From Oxyruncus cristatus (lineage: Eukaryota > Chordata > Aves > Passeriformes > Cotingidae): a stretch of DNA of 64,000 nt. A program made the position numbers and the translations under genes. Shown one piece after another: positions 1 to 24,500 of this stretch (position 1 is its first letter; every line of letters starts with the position of its first letter). The DNA lies in NCBI GenBank assembly GCA_013399855.1, contig VXAY01005276.1, forward strand, positions 186,354 through 250,353, in the 5' to 3' direction. The notes under the pieces are model-generated. The model made no database searches, had not been told where the DNA came from, and saw only the letters and a program-made list of their open reading frames with translations.

Positions 1-84
1 AAGTGGATGTACATCGCAGTGTGGGGATGTACTGCCCGGTTTGTGGATGTATATCCCAGTGTGTGGATGTACCCCCCGGTGTGT
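1..84. repeat. 20-bp tandem minisatellite, about 4 copies
   Basis: The word GGATGT recurs at 5, 25, 45 and 65, so the period is exactly 20 bp. The segment before each copy boundary alternates between CAGT and CGGT, which makes a 40-bp higher-order unit. The array is cut by the window edge, so its full length is unknown. Confidence 0.9.
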
Positions 85-1420
85 CCTGTGAGAGGCTTCC
101 GTGAAGTCTGCAGGTGGTGGTATTGAGGGGGGTGGGTTTGTAATCAGGGATGTTTGTCATCAGTACCGGTGCATCTAGAGGAAAACAAACAAAGTAAGGA
201 ACTGCGAAGCTCGCAGAGGCCTTGGAGCGGTAGGAGGTGGCAAACTGGGAATGGGTTATTGCAATGTGATCCGACTGCAATAAAAGGTTAAGTGCTATAC
301 TTGGGCAGTGTAGGCGCATGGGTCAGTGCCTTGTGGAGAAGTCAGGGGCTATACCCTTGCAATGCAGTGGTTATGTGATAGATTTAATTTGGAATGTGTT
401 CAAACCCGTTCTACATTTTGGCAGAATGCAACTGAAAATCTGACAGGAGTTAGAGGGGCTAATAAAAACTTATTGGGGAACTGAGATGGCAGCTTAACGC
501 AGGTAAAATGTGCAGAGCTGAGCTAAGGAAGAAGACACAGCATAAACACTTGAGGACTGCTGTACAAAGGGTTTGTTATGGTTATGCACCATAATTCTTC
601 AAGCTGATCCATTACTGCAGTTTCTTAGTGCTCAGGGTGGGCATTGACATCCAGAATCTTGCTACTAAGTGGATGTATCACTGGGGTTTAATACATGTGA
701 GGTTCATTCAGTACATGAATACAAAGAGAAGTAGAATTTAGGTTTACAGAAAAAACTTCCTTCTAGTGGACAAAGAAAATCTGAGTCTTTTGTGTTGTTA
801 AAAATTACTACAAAGACAGGTCAGCCAGGGAAATGTGTTATGGAGGTGATTGTGTCGTTCACAGGTAGATGGTCTGCAGCAGATAATCTCCATTTCTGTT
901 TTATTGGATCTAGATTTGAAATGTAGAGTATTGATTTTTTTAGTATGTTTAGTAAGATTTACTATTACTGAGTTTGTGGGGTTACTCATAAGTAAGCAGC
1001 TTGAGACCCCTGGAAATTTGTGGGTTTACTGACTTAATTAGTTTCATGCAAGTTATCTAAAAAAACTTCTTCATCCTTCTACTAATATCAGGCAAGAGTT
1101 GTGATGCTTATAACTTTTATTATAACAAAGGTCTTAACAATCTGAAAAGATATGAAAGATTGATACACTTTCTCTCATGAAACTATTGGCCTTTCATATA
1201 TTGTACATGGATGAAAACAAAAGTAGTTTCTGTTCTGAGGAGATAATTCCAGAGTTAAGCTGTTTTTCACCATTTTTTTCATTTGAAATTTGTATTGGGT
1301 TTACTTTTTTGTTGTTTTGTTTTTTTTTTTTTTCTTACAATTTGCTATAGTTTGTTATTTACTAGCATTGTGTAGGTATTTGTCAATAACCTTATTGGCA
1401 AGATTAACCATGGAGAACTG

Positions 1421-1512
1421 TAGAATCATTGAGTCCTTAAGGTTGGAGAAGAACTCCAAGATCATAAAGTTCCACCTTTGACCGAGTGCCACCATGCCCA
1501 CTAAACAATATC
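1421..1512 (-). mobile_element. CR1 LINE 3'-end fragment (reverse orientation)
   Basis: The sequence reads tagaatcattgagtcc, then ttaaggttggagaag and ctccaagatcat. This is the reverse complement of the avian CR1 3' tail. About 90 bp remain, within METTL9 intron 1. Identification is from memory of the CR1 consensus. Confidence 0.75.
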
Positions 1513-3636
1513 GAAATTAGAGGAGATCTGTGAATAAAGCCTAATTTCTGGAAACAGGGTTATGTTATTTGTCACCATCATCCTTCTGCCAGTGGTTATG
1601 TCAATCTTTAGAAGTCTTAAAGACCAGAATTGTAGGACTGTTGCTTTTCAGTGGAACTACAGGTGACCGTTCAGTGCAGAACCCCAAGGTGTATGAGCTC
1701 GGGTACAGCATGTGTGTAGCCCTGTTGCTTATGGAACAAAGCCTGCGTTTCCCAAAGCTTTCATAGTTGAGTATGTTTTCTTCTGGATTGGGAATGGCAA
1801 CACATTGCAAAAGGCAAATCCACTGAGCCACACCAAACCTGTTCAGTGTGGTGAGGCAGCAGCCTCATGAGTGCATCTGACACACACCCCAGCCTGTTCT
1901 GCAGCTGCTTGGGATTGTTTGCTCCTGCCAGGCTTTTGAAATTTGCTTCTGAAGTTGGATGGACAAAGTACCCAGGCTGCTGCTTTAGTGGTTTTTCACG
2001 ACCCACTAAGGATTCCTTTTGGGAATCACTGGACTGTGCTGATTCATTTAAGTAGTGCTGCACTGCAGGGAGAAAACACCCAAAGTGGTGAATCAGCACT
2101 CTGGGGGATCCCTGTGCCAGGTTCATGTGGTACAGCCTTGCTAAAAATCTGGTTTTTAGAGGAAACTTGCTCCCTACAAGTGTGTTTGAAAGCACAGTCA
2201 AAGAGGCTCATTCTACCAGAAGTGCACTCATTTTGCAGGTGGTTTTCAAAGTAAACCTGAGCAGGCACATGTTTGCTCCTCAGCTGAAGGGGTCTGAACA
2301 TCCATTGCTATTTTGGGCCAGTGTTTGATGGAGCCCCTGTTCATGAATCTGGCACAATGACCTTGGTGCAGCTCTCTGCTCCCCTCTGCTTGCTGGCACT
2401 GCTGCTGTGAAGCAGCAGACACTGGAATAAGAATCCTGCCCCGTTGTTATTTGCATTACAGTAATGACTGGAAGTCCCACTGTGCTGAGCGCTGTGTAAA
2501 CCTGCGTTAAGTGAACGTTCCTCTCCCAACAAGTCAAAAAAATGTGAAGGGATCAGGATATGAGCACACGTTTTCATAGTGTCTTAGGTGTTAAATCTAT
2601 GGGGATTTAACCCCAGCTGATTGTTTCTGCCCTTCCATGTGTTTTTTTTACAAGGTTCTGTTGAAACTCTCCATTTCTCTTTAGGATACTCACAACTGCC
2701 CATCTGCACAATGAACTCATACAGCCACATCAAGGAACATTATTGCAAGATCCAAGGGGGAGATAAGATGGTGTTGGTTGTAGGGAATAATTCTTGATTG
2801 TAATAAGAGACACGATGGCATTCTGTGAGAAGGACTGACAATAACTCTGCAAAAGTGCAGGAGAGTGAGAAATAATAGTGACCTTCCTAATTAAAATTGC
2901 ATTTGAAACTTTAATAACTTTTGAATATCAAGTTGAGGGGGCTTTACGCTTGGCATTGCAACCTAGCAGTGAGCAGCCTTTTGAATTTTATTATCAGTGT
3001 TGACATTCCAGAATGTTGCAGCATTGGAGGGATTTGCTGGAGGTGCGGAGGGTGACCATGAGGGTCCTAAAATGTCAGAATTTCTGCAGGTTTGCCTTGT
3101 TTTGCAAGGTTTTAACGAAGGAGTTTCACAGATAAAATTGTTTGAAAGACTTGTGCATCTGCTTGTTGATACTGGTAAGGAAAAAAACATAGTTCAGCTG
3201 TAAGACAGGCAAGCAGTGGTCTAATGTATATATTGGATTCTTTATCTTCTTTTCTTGAAAAATATTGGAAGTGCACTTGCTGATCTCTCTTCAGAGGATG
3301 CCTAGGGAAAAGTCCCACTTCATACTATTTTATCAGAGTGATGCCATTCCCTAGAGGAGCTGTGTTTGCTTTCCAGAGAATTTATTTTATAGATTTCTTC
3401 AAAGTACATGGTAATGATTAAGACAAAAATTAAAAGCAGCATTTCTTAGCGAGTAATTGGTCCTCACTTTGTTACAATTCTACATGAGTGTAATCCTGAA
3501 GTTTGTTGAGAAATCTGTAGCAAGAACTAAATTTTTATATTTAGGAAAATTGATAATAGCTTTCCATGTATTAATTTTAACTACTTCTGGGTTTATATTG
3601 CTGAACCTTTTAATAATCCTTTATCTCTTTCTCTAG

Positions 3637-16106
<12,470 letters not shown>

Positions 16107-16501
16107 GGTGTCTGAAGTAAACCTCCACAATCTAACCCAAGGAGAAGCCTCTGAAAGAGGGTTTTGATTTATGGTTACTTAAAAGGGAGGGAATTTGGGA
16201 TTGCCATGCTAAATAAATACCGTGTAAGAAATTTAAAAGGCCAAAATACTAATGTATTTCTTTGTAGTGTGACTGGGGGGGAAGGGGGGAGGGAATGGTC
16301 GTTTTTTAAACAGACTCCTCCATTGAGAATTTCTTTTTTACTTGCTCTTAAACCAACAATGCATTCTGCAATCCAGCAGCAATGGGGGATATTTTTTTAT
16401 ATTTACCTGCAACAGGGATCAGATCCAAACAAAAGCAATATTCCTAATAATGGTGAACCTGATACAGTGTGAACTGTTAAAGAAATCAAGCGAAATCTGG
16501 C

Positions 16502-16507
16502 AATAAA
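16502..16507 (+). terminator. METTL9: METTL9 polyadenylation signal
   Basis: AATAAA 396 bases after the METTL9 stop codon. A second AATAAA stands at 16613-16618. The 3'UTR therefore probably ends near 16.52 or 16.64 kb, with alternative ends possible. Confidence 0.65.
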
Positions 16508-16811
16508 GTTATCCATTCAGTTCAAGCCTTGTTGAATAAATACTGTTAAAATGGATATTCTTCCATGCTAAGTTACTTTCTTACTGTCATTCTTCACGTT
16601 TTTAATCATGCTAATAAACTTTTTTGAGATGACTTTTGCATTAACTTTTGTGTTCATTTTTGTAACCATAGCCACACTTAACCTGCAGCAACTGCTCTTT
16701 GTGTTGAGAACCAAGCAGCAGCGCCACCTTGCATTTGTTTAAACAGCATTTGATTATTGTTTGAAGGGATAACAGTCCACAAAAAATGTATCACTTTTGG
16801 TTGGGTTTCCT

Positions 16812-17068
16812 TCATGTTCCTCTCAAAGCCTCATAAATTCTCATTGCTTTTGCATATGCCATCTTCCAGCTAAAGGGGTTATGGTAGAACTTGCCAAAAC
16901 TGCAATTTAAAGTGATGGGTTTAATAACAAGCTCTCTGAGCAAGTTGTTCCCAAATGTTTTCAGCTCAAAAAACTTGCAGGCGGTTTCTTGCAAGTTTTG
17001 TGAGTCCAGCTGCCTCTGAGGATCAGGCCCTGGGGACTTGACTGTAAGGGTTTTGCTAGCTTGAGACA
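16812..17068 (-). CDS. Hypothetical small protein, unproven open frame
   Basis: The frame runs from an ATG in context AAGAAAATGT to TGA, 85 residues (MSQASKTLTVKSPG at the start, AYAKAMRIYEALRGT at the end). I do not recognise it. A preceding TTTGTTTAG could serve as a splice acceptor, so it might be a terminal exon. There is no signal peptide, membrane segment or repeat. No AATAAA is obvious downstream on this strand. It may be a chance open frame. Confidence 0.15.
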
Positions 17069-18589
17069 TTTTCTTCAGGAGCACTAAACAAATGCTATTT
17101 TTTTAACATGTCTTGTTTTAAAAAACTGTTTAAAGTGGATGATTTCTGGCAGTTGGGATATAACCTTTAAAACAACAAGCAGCAACAGAAATAGTACAGA
17201 ACTGGCAGCTATATGTCTTGCAGTGCTTGGGATGTAAGTGTGAGAGAGCAGAGAAACCTCAGCTTTTATATCATCTGGTAAGTAAAGTAAGAACTGACTT
17301 ATATTGCTTTTGAAGTCTAAAAAAAGTTGTGTGTTGGGGTTTTTATTGTTACTGGTGATCTTACGCCAGGTGGGGTGCCATGAATGTGTCATTTTAGGTT
17401 TACCTTGGCCTGGCTTTGCCTGGTGGTTAATGATTTCTCTTGCCAATTTATGAACATTTTATTCTCCCTAATCTTTGTGGAGTAGTGAGTATTCTGTAGG
17501 CTAGGGTGAGGGGGTTGATTCAGTGGGGGTTTTTCAACAGTAATTCAGACTCAGTGTTATTCTCATTTCAGGATGTGCTGTTGAATTTTTGTACATAGTA
17601 CAGTGAGATTTGTCTGTTGGGAAAATGAGCTATGGAGTGAATCCATTAATTTATCTTCTGTTCATCTTGTACTCATCTGGTAGGGGGAAAATGTTTTTTA
17701 ATGTGTAATGAATTTAGCTTAAAGTAGCAAATATGTATTAAACTTCTTAAAAGGTATTTAAGTGTTTATTCCCACTGGTTAAAAATCACCCAAGGGACTG
17801 CATTTCATGTCTCTCGTCTTTTAGTCCTGTTACTTAGAACTTCAGTTTGTAATAGCTTTGAGAAGGTTCGGGACAGAAGGTACAATGTAAATAATAGGGG
17901 GGGGGTTTATTCTTTCTTATGATCTACTTTGTTCACTTTGTTCAAACAAGTATTGTTACACTTGAGATGGGGAATTAAAACACGAGCAGTAATGGAGAAA
18001 AGCTTTCTACGAGTAAGCCTAAATTCAGCAGGGTGGAAAACCTGCTTAGTCCTGTTGAATAAATGGAATAACTCTGAGGGACTGTACCTACACCTGAATT
18101 TCTAAAGCCAGAGTTCCTTGTGAGGGAAGGAGAGCAGTGCAGCTCATTCTGCCAGGAAAGGGGCTTCCTTCTCCTTTCAGGCCTTGAGAGAGCATTTGTG
18201 TGCAGTTAGTACCTGCTCACAGCCCATGAAACTCAAGTCCAGTAGTTCAATAAATTCCCCAAAATACTTTAGGATGTCATCTAAGGGGGCACGTGTTGTG
18301 ACTGCAGTGTCCAGACTCATCACTCCCGGGTTTGGAAGTCCTGCCTCGTCCCTCTGCCGTTCCTGTCCTGCTGTGGGAGACAAGTGTGCAAGTTTTCCTT
18401 TGGTGGTCTCACTAACTTGTGTTTTGCCCTGGAGAGTAACTAAACTGTGTGTTCTGTCAGGGCGGCACTGGCTGTGTTGCATCGCAGGAAGAAGATGCTG
18501 CGCAAGGGTGTGATTTAGCCAGAAACCTTCAACACAAAGTTAGAACAACTTCGTCTCACCAAACCACAGCCCCCTTTCCTGGGTGATGG

Positions 18590-19100
18590 CAGGTCAGTTC
18601 ACGTTCTGCTCTGAGGAGCCCAGGGCCCCCTACCCGTGCTTGGGGTGGGGAGATGGGGGGGAGCGGGGCAGCACCAGCCCAGCCCTGGGTATCCCCACAC
18701 AGCTCCTTGAGGTCTCTTCATCTCAGGAGGGAAAACATCCTCTCCTGCCTGCCGTGGGAGTCCCTTGCCCCCTGAGCCCCCCACAGAGGAGGTTTTTCCC
18801 CTCCCCTCTGGCTGAAGGCCGGTGCTGCTGAGCAGACACCCGGGGCGGTGCTGCCCCTGTCCCTGCCCCTGCTCTCAGGGACCCTGCCTGGAGCCGCCCA
18901 GCTCTTGGCACTGGGAAGGAGACGCGCACTGCAGAGGCAGGTAAAGTGCTCCGGGGTCCTGGCTCTCCCCGAGAACCCACAGTCTCCTTCTTCTCTTTTG
19001 CCCTCCCCTCTCCCCCTTTCCAGCCTGGACCCCTTGCGGGTTCCCGCACTACATGTGGGGCTGTTGGTCAGAGGTGCTGAGAGCGCGGGGGTGGGCACTG
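18590..19100. promoter_or_regulatory. GC-rich patch upstream of OTOA, possible distal promoter
   Basis: About 500 bp of clearly raised GC with some CpG, set in AT-richer sequence 2.4 kb before the OTOA start codon. It contains a good donor-like site, GCAGAGGCAG|GTAAAG (donor near 18941), which could end an untranslated first exon. Long overlapping open frames here reflect low stop-codon frequency in GC-rich DNA. Function is inferred from position only. Confidence 0.25.
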
Positions 19101-21512
19101 GCAGTGCAAGGGCTTATCAGCAAGACTTGTGATTATGAGGTCAGCTTTCTGGTTATCCCACTTCAGATAAGGCAGCAACTGCATTGGAGAGGGTGATAAA
19201 ATGTCTAGGATTTCTGTACGTGGAAGAGCGGCTGTTTAGGGAGCAAGAGGAGAAGGCGGTCTGGGAGCTCCTTAAGGGTGGCTTGTCAGAGATCTGATCA
19301 CAGCATATGCAGGGAACCATCTCCGGGGAAATGCTGGATAGGATCTGCAAGAGATCCCCACAGAGTGATTTGGGATTGTCTGAAAGCTGCAGTGGACTGC
19401 AAACAGACTTAGTTGCACTGACAAAAGGAACTATTTTCCACAGACTGTCTTGCCAAGCAGGGCTATTTCACAGCAGACTTTTTCTGCACCTGCTGATTGT
19501 CCGCCTGAATTAGTCAGGATGAAAAAGCACTTTCCCTTAGTATTTTATCTCCTTATATATTGAGTTAGCATGCTTTAATTAAAATACATTCCCTGATCAA
19601 AGTGAATGAATTAGAATAAACAAATCAGGACTGACATTGGAAGCATGATTTAAACTATGCAGAGTAATCAAACCTTACTGCAAAATTAATAGGGCAAAGG
19701 CAGAAACAAACACAAGTAAGTTCATTGTCTAGGAAACCAGATATATCTGAATGAGAGACATGTATTGTGGTGCTCCCAAAAGAATAGCTGAAAAGGGTTT
19801 CAGTGTGTGTAAAAACAAGACAGAGGCGATAGTTCTTAAAGTCTGATGTTTAAATTTTTCATCATCTGTCAGCTTGAGTCACTTCTGTTACAAGACTGGA
19901 GTTAAGTATTTGCAATAGACTGAAGTATTGCTGGAGGCTGTTGAAAGAGGTTTTCATAAAAGAGTACCTTGATACATGAGATTAAACAATCCAAGAAAGG
20001 AGTTCGTATTTATCGAATGTTCAGATCTGTAACTCAAGCTGTGGCAGAGGACTTTGAAAAAAAGGAAAAAAAGAGAGAGCGAGAATGGATCCAAACAAAG
20101 GGGAATGCAGAAATTCGGTGTGTTGCAGATAAACCTTTGAAACGAGGGAAAGGGAGAGAAAACCTAACAAAGTCATCTCAGGGTCAGAGCCAAGTTGGCC
20201 GGTGGGGCCCTCTATGTCATTTTTTAAAATCAGTGACTTATCCCAGTGTAAGGAGCCACGATCTCTGGAGTTGGGCATCATCCAGTATCAGATTAATCAA
20301 TGGTTTTACCTGTGGGGGTGGTGACTCAGGGCTAAGCAGGTGGAGGTGCAGAGGCAGAAGGTCCTCTCTGCAATATCTCAGTCCATTGTGGATTAAAGCA
20401 GCTCATGGACAGAGGGGACGTGGCTGTGGAATCTCCTGTGAGCGAGACCTGCTCAGCCCCAGCTTCCTTTCCATTCCGTGGCATTACTGCAGTGTGGATC
20501 CTTGTCCTGCAGGAACTAGAGCCAAAGCAACACATTCATTTTGTTTAGGACAACTGTGAGACTGCCAGGCTTCTCTGATGAGAACCAGTGACACCCCAGT
20601 GAAAAGCTCTGGGTATCTCCTTACTGCCCTTGCAGCTAATTTATCCTTCAGAGATCTTTCTGCCACACAGCACAGGGCAGCAGGGCTGGTAAAAGCTATT
20701 AAACCATCTATTTCCATGAAACTGCATCCGAGGTGATGGTGGAATACCGATGGCACACTTCTCCTGAGTGCAAAGACTGCAACTTTGATCCATCTAAATG
20801 AAGTGACAGGGTCTTGCACCCAAATGTGTCACTCTCCCTCTGCTTCAAAAGAGCAGGAGGGCGGTCGCTCCCTTTTTGCAGAGCTCTGGCAGCAGGGAAG
20901 GGGAGCTTTCCTTCCTCTCCCTGCCTGGAGCACCCTGCACTGTCCAGGGGAAGGGGCAGGGGCAGGGCCAGACCCCCCACCCTGTGAGTTCAGAGAGCTG
21001 CAAGTGGAGGTCCCAGACCTGTCTGCAGTGATGGTGCAGGCACAGCCCGACGAGCTGGGGAAGGGTTAGGCTTTGCTTGGAGCTTCTTTATTCTTTCCAT
21101 TTTCACTCCCTCTATTTCTCTTCTATTTTATCTAATTTTAAAAGGATTTGTTTTCTTGCTTTAACAAACCTGCACTGAAGTCATATTTAGCTGGAGTGTG
21201 GCTTAGTAAATAAATGGTGCTACTGGAAAGAAAATTAAACAAGCCACTTGGTAAAAGGGAAATAAATCTGGCTGCACATGCACACTTGGCGTGTGTTTGC
21301 ATAAAAAATATCTCTATCCTGGAAAAAGATCTAATTAAAAACTTGGGAGCAAACATTTTTACGTCATTCTGATCCCTATCTGTACTCCACAGCACAGGCT
21401 GTCTCTGATTTATAGCTCTGAAAGTTTGGGGTGAATATTGCCTTTTGACTCTGTTCTTTCTATTTTCCTTTTCAATCCAAATGTCTTTTGATTCTAATAA
21501 ATACCAGAAGAA

Positions 21513-21591
21513 ATGTCCAGACTTTTGAAGATATGTTTCTTGTTGATATCAGTGAATCATGCTGAGACTGCTCGCAGTCAGAGCTCTCAAG
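21513..21591 (+). CDS. OTOA: OTOA exon 1, start codon and signal peptide
   Basis: ATG in context GAAGAAATGT. The product begins [19 protein letters not shown], a short secretory signal with a hydrophobic core (residues 4-13) and probable cleavage near Ala 17. Donor CAAG|GTAAGA. Mammalian otoancorin likewise starts with a signal peptide of this size. Untranslated exons upstream cannot be excluded. Confidence 0.85.
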
Positions 21592-24500
21592 GTAAGACCA
21601 GAACTCCTGTCTGAGGAGTGTCTTTTGTGTGGATGGAAAAAGCTGTGTAATAAATTAGGTGCAGCACTGTTTAGTAACTAGGACCAAAGTCTCTTCTCTC
21701 TCGAATTTGAATTCATGGAGCTATGCCAGCAAAGAATTTCACCAAGACTGATTATTATTTAATAACCTTTTATTTTCACTGTTTTTCTGTAAATTAATTG
21801 AATCAAAACTGCATTAAATGCTTGTAAATAAATTATATATGTACATATAGTTTTGATCACTGCATACAATACATGTATTTCTGTGTCACATGAATGATAA
21901 AACATTAAATTAACTTCTAGTAACGGGATAATCTTTTACAGATTTGCCTCCATTGTTACACAAAGCTCTGGTTAGTATTTTTATTTGATCTTTCTACTAA
22001 CACGTTATATTATTATCTAAAAATAATAACTTATGACATATATTTACAATTTTTTCCATAGGAGGAAGTAATAACTGGGAAATATCTGAATGGTAATGTA
22101 CAAAGTTGTTCCCACTTACACTTCTAAAATGAATTAAAACTCAGTATCTCACCATAACTTTTTATGTTCCGTTTTTCATACGCAGCCCTCCTCGATATAC
22201 TTAATTTTCAAAGGTAATGTATTGCTCTCACCAGCTTGATTTTTCAGTATTATCTTGCACTTCAGATATGATCTGTTTCATTTCCACAGAACCTGGGACA
22301 TTATGGATAGAGTAAAATTGGCACATATGAATACTTTGATTTAGATCTCCTGGGAGGAGTATTTCCTCTTAACATGGAAAAAGCCGTTTTTCACAAAAAA
22401 CAAACAAACAAAAAAAGCACCCCAACACGCATAGAATGAGACTGAGGATAAATACCTGCAGCAGTTTTCAAAGGTCTGATAATTGACTTTGTTCATACGT
22501 GTCAGAATGGCTGCTTACGGAAATTAGATGCAGTTCCAGCTTTCTGTCCACCTCCCTCTTTCAGTCCCAGTCTCCCCATCCTCCAGCTCCTGGTGACTTC
22601 TGAATTAGTTGCTAATTTTGTCTAAATTGGAAAGAGCTGTATAAGCCTCAAAGGCCATTCCACTCCTACGTATTTTGTGGAAATCAGTGGCAGTGTGAAG
22701 AGGACATTGAAATTAATGACTCTGCTGAGGGAAAGGCAGCAGACCTTCCTCCCTGTGCTTTCTGCAAGCAGAGAACAGGCATAAGGGGGAGCCAGGAAGC
22801 ACATCCTGGAGATGGTAGTAATGGCAACACCCTAGAAAACTGAGATTATTGTGGGTGGCTGTGGAATTAGATGAAAAAAACGTAACTAATTAATTTCATT
22901 CTTCATTGAACCATGTATTTTCATTGCATTAGATAGATAAACTATTACTCTGGTTGGGCCAAAAAGCTGAATACTCATGTCATTATGGTGTTAATAGCGC
23001 TGCTTGGTTTTCTGTTTTACTCTTGTAATCTGCTATTTTACATGTTATATTATTTTACTGGCATTTTTGGTCCTGTTTTCTGTTACAGTTCTAATGCCTG
23101 GACAGCAGATATGCTTACAAAAGTCATGGCATATTTTCATGCCCAGGAAGTTATGTTTACTCTTAGCAGCCTCCAGGTTTGTGACATTTAAAATGCATGA
23201 CAATTTTTATCTAAAAAGGAATTAAAAAAGCAACTTATCCCTGTAGCCAAAACTAGGCAATAATAGAGGTAGCTAACACATCTAGAGTCTAGCAGCTATG
23301 TAAGAATAGGTTTTTTGGTTGTCTTTTTCCCCTAAGATTGCAGGAGTATACAAATCAGAAATAATAATAACAACAATCCTTTTGCTTTTCCTCTGTCAGT
23401 ATTTGTTGGTGGCAGTGCAAGTTAAGCAAAGGCAGCAATGAACTGCAACACGAATTCCAGACCAATTCTGAAATAATTCTGTCAGGAATTAGAAGGGATT
23501 TTATTCCAGTCTGCTGCTAATGAGCCTTACAGTGCTTTCTGTTCCAGTGTTTTGATTCCCCTTGGATTTTTCACAAGAGACACAAGATTGTTAACTGGTA
23601 GTGCAGGTTGATGTGAGAGAGAATATTTTTGGCTTATGACCTGCTACACACTTTTCCTCCCATTGGAAATTGCACATTTCCTTCCCTTTTTTGAGTAATA
23701 ATAATATGCACACAGTAGATGTTTTTTTTTTTCTTTAGCTCTTTAAAACTTTCGTTTTCACAACTCTGCTGTGTGAGGCAGAAAAGCTTTATTACTCTTG
23801 TTTTATGAAGTGAGAAACTGAGGCACCTCTGTTAAAAGGCTCCTTGGGGAGGACTTGTTCATGAAGCCAAGAATAGGATTTGAAAATAACTGTCTTTCAG
23901 AATACATTTAGATAATTTTTGATTCCAGTTTGTGTGGAGAATAGTTATTCTGGTCATTGACAACACAGACAGTACAGGAGCTAAGCGCTTAGTTCTCCTT
24001 GAGCACAGGATTTTCAGGGAGTAAAAGGTGCCCCTAGAATAACAGTATGAGTTTCATGTGTATTACACTTATTTTTCTATACTTCAGATGTCCATACAAA
24101 GTTACCTGAAGAACCTTTTATACCAGCCCAGGCAACTACTGTCCGAGTTTCAACAGCTTGATCAGCAGCAGTTCCAAACTGCAATGAAGTACCTCTTCAA
24201 CAGCAGGAAGGAGCATCTTGTAAGTCCCTTTGCACTTGTGAAAAGGAAAAGCTGCAGTCAGTGGTTTGGATAAATGGGAGAGAACAGACTGGGGGGCTCA
24301 CAGGAGACACTGTGCAGTTACTTACCTGGCTCAGATTAGATTCCAGGAGCCCCCCTCCTTAGGTTAGACTTATTTCATTTAATTCTTACTGTCTAAAAGT
24401 CTGCTGCCAAGTGCAAGTTATCCTTTGGATTTTCACTGTCATCAGTAGAGAGAAACAGATCTCCAGAGAATGATTCACCTTCCTACTCCAATATGTAAGG

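Larger units (their letters stand above)
1..3636 (+). other. METTL9: METTL9 intron 1 (partial)
   Basis: This 3.6-kb stretch ends in the acceptor tctctttctctag before exon 2. It contains a 20-bp tandem repeat at its left edge, a CR1 fragment at 1421-1512 and a T-run at 1319-1334. The longest open frame, 146 codons on the minus strand at 2201-1761, has no recognisable domain or splice context. I see no exon here. Confidence 0.8.
16640..21512. other. Intergenic region METTL9 - OTOA
   Basis: About 4.9 kb with no recognised gene. It holds a minus-strand open frame at 17068-16812, a poly-G run near 17898, a GC-rich patch at about 18590-19100 and a 196-codon plus-strand open frame at 19969-20559. 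None matches a family I know. The OTOA promoter and any upstream untranslated exon should lie here. No TATA box can be assigned with confidence. Confidence 0.6.

Noticed and set aside
1761..2201. 146-codon minus-strand open frame in METTL9 intron 1
   Set aside because: No domain, no splice context and no promoter features. Lengths like this occur by chance in the window.
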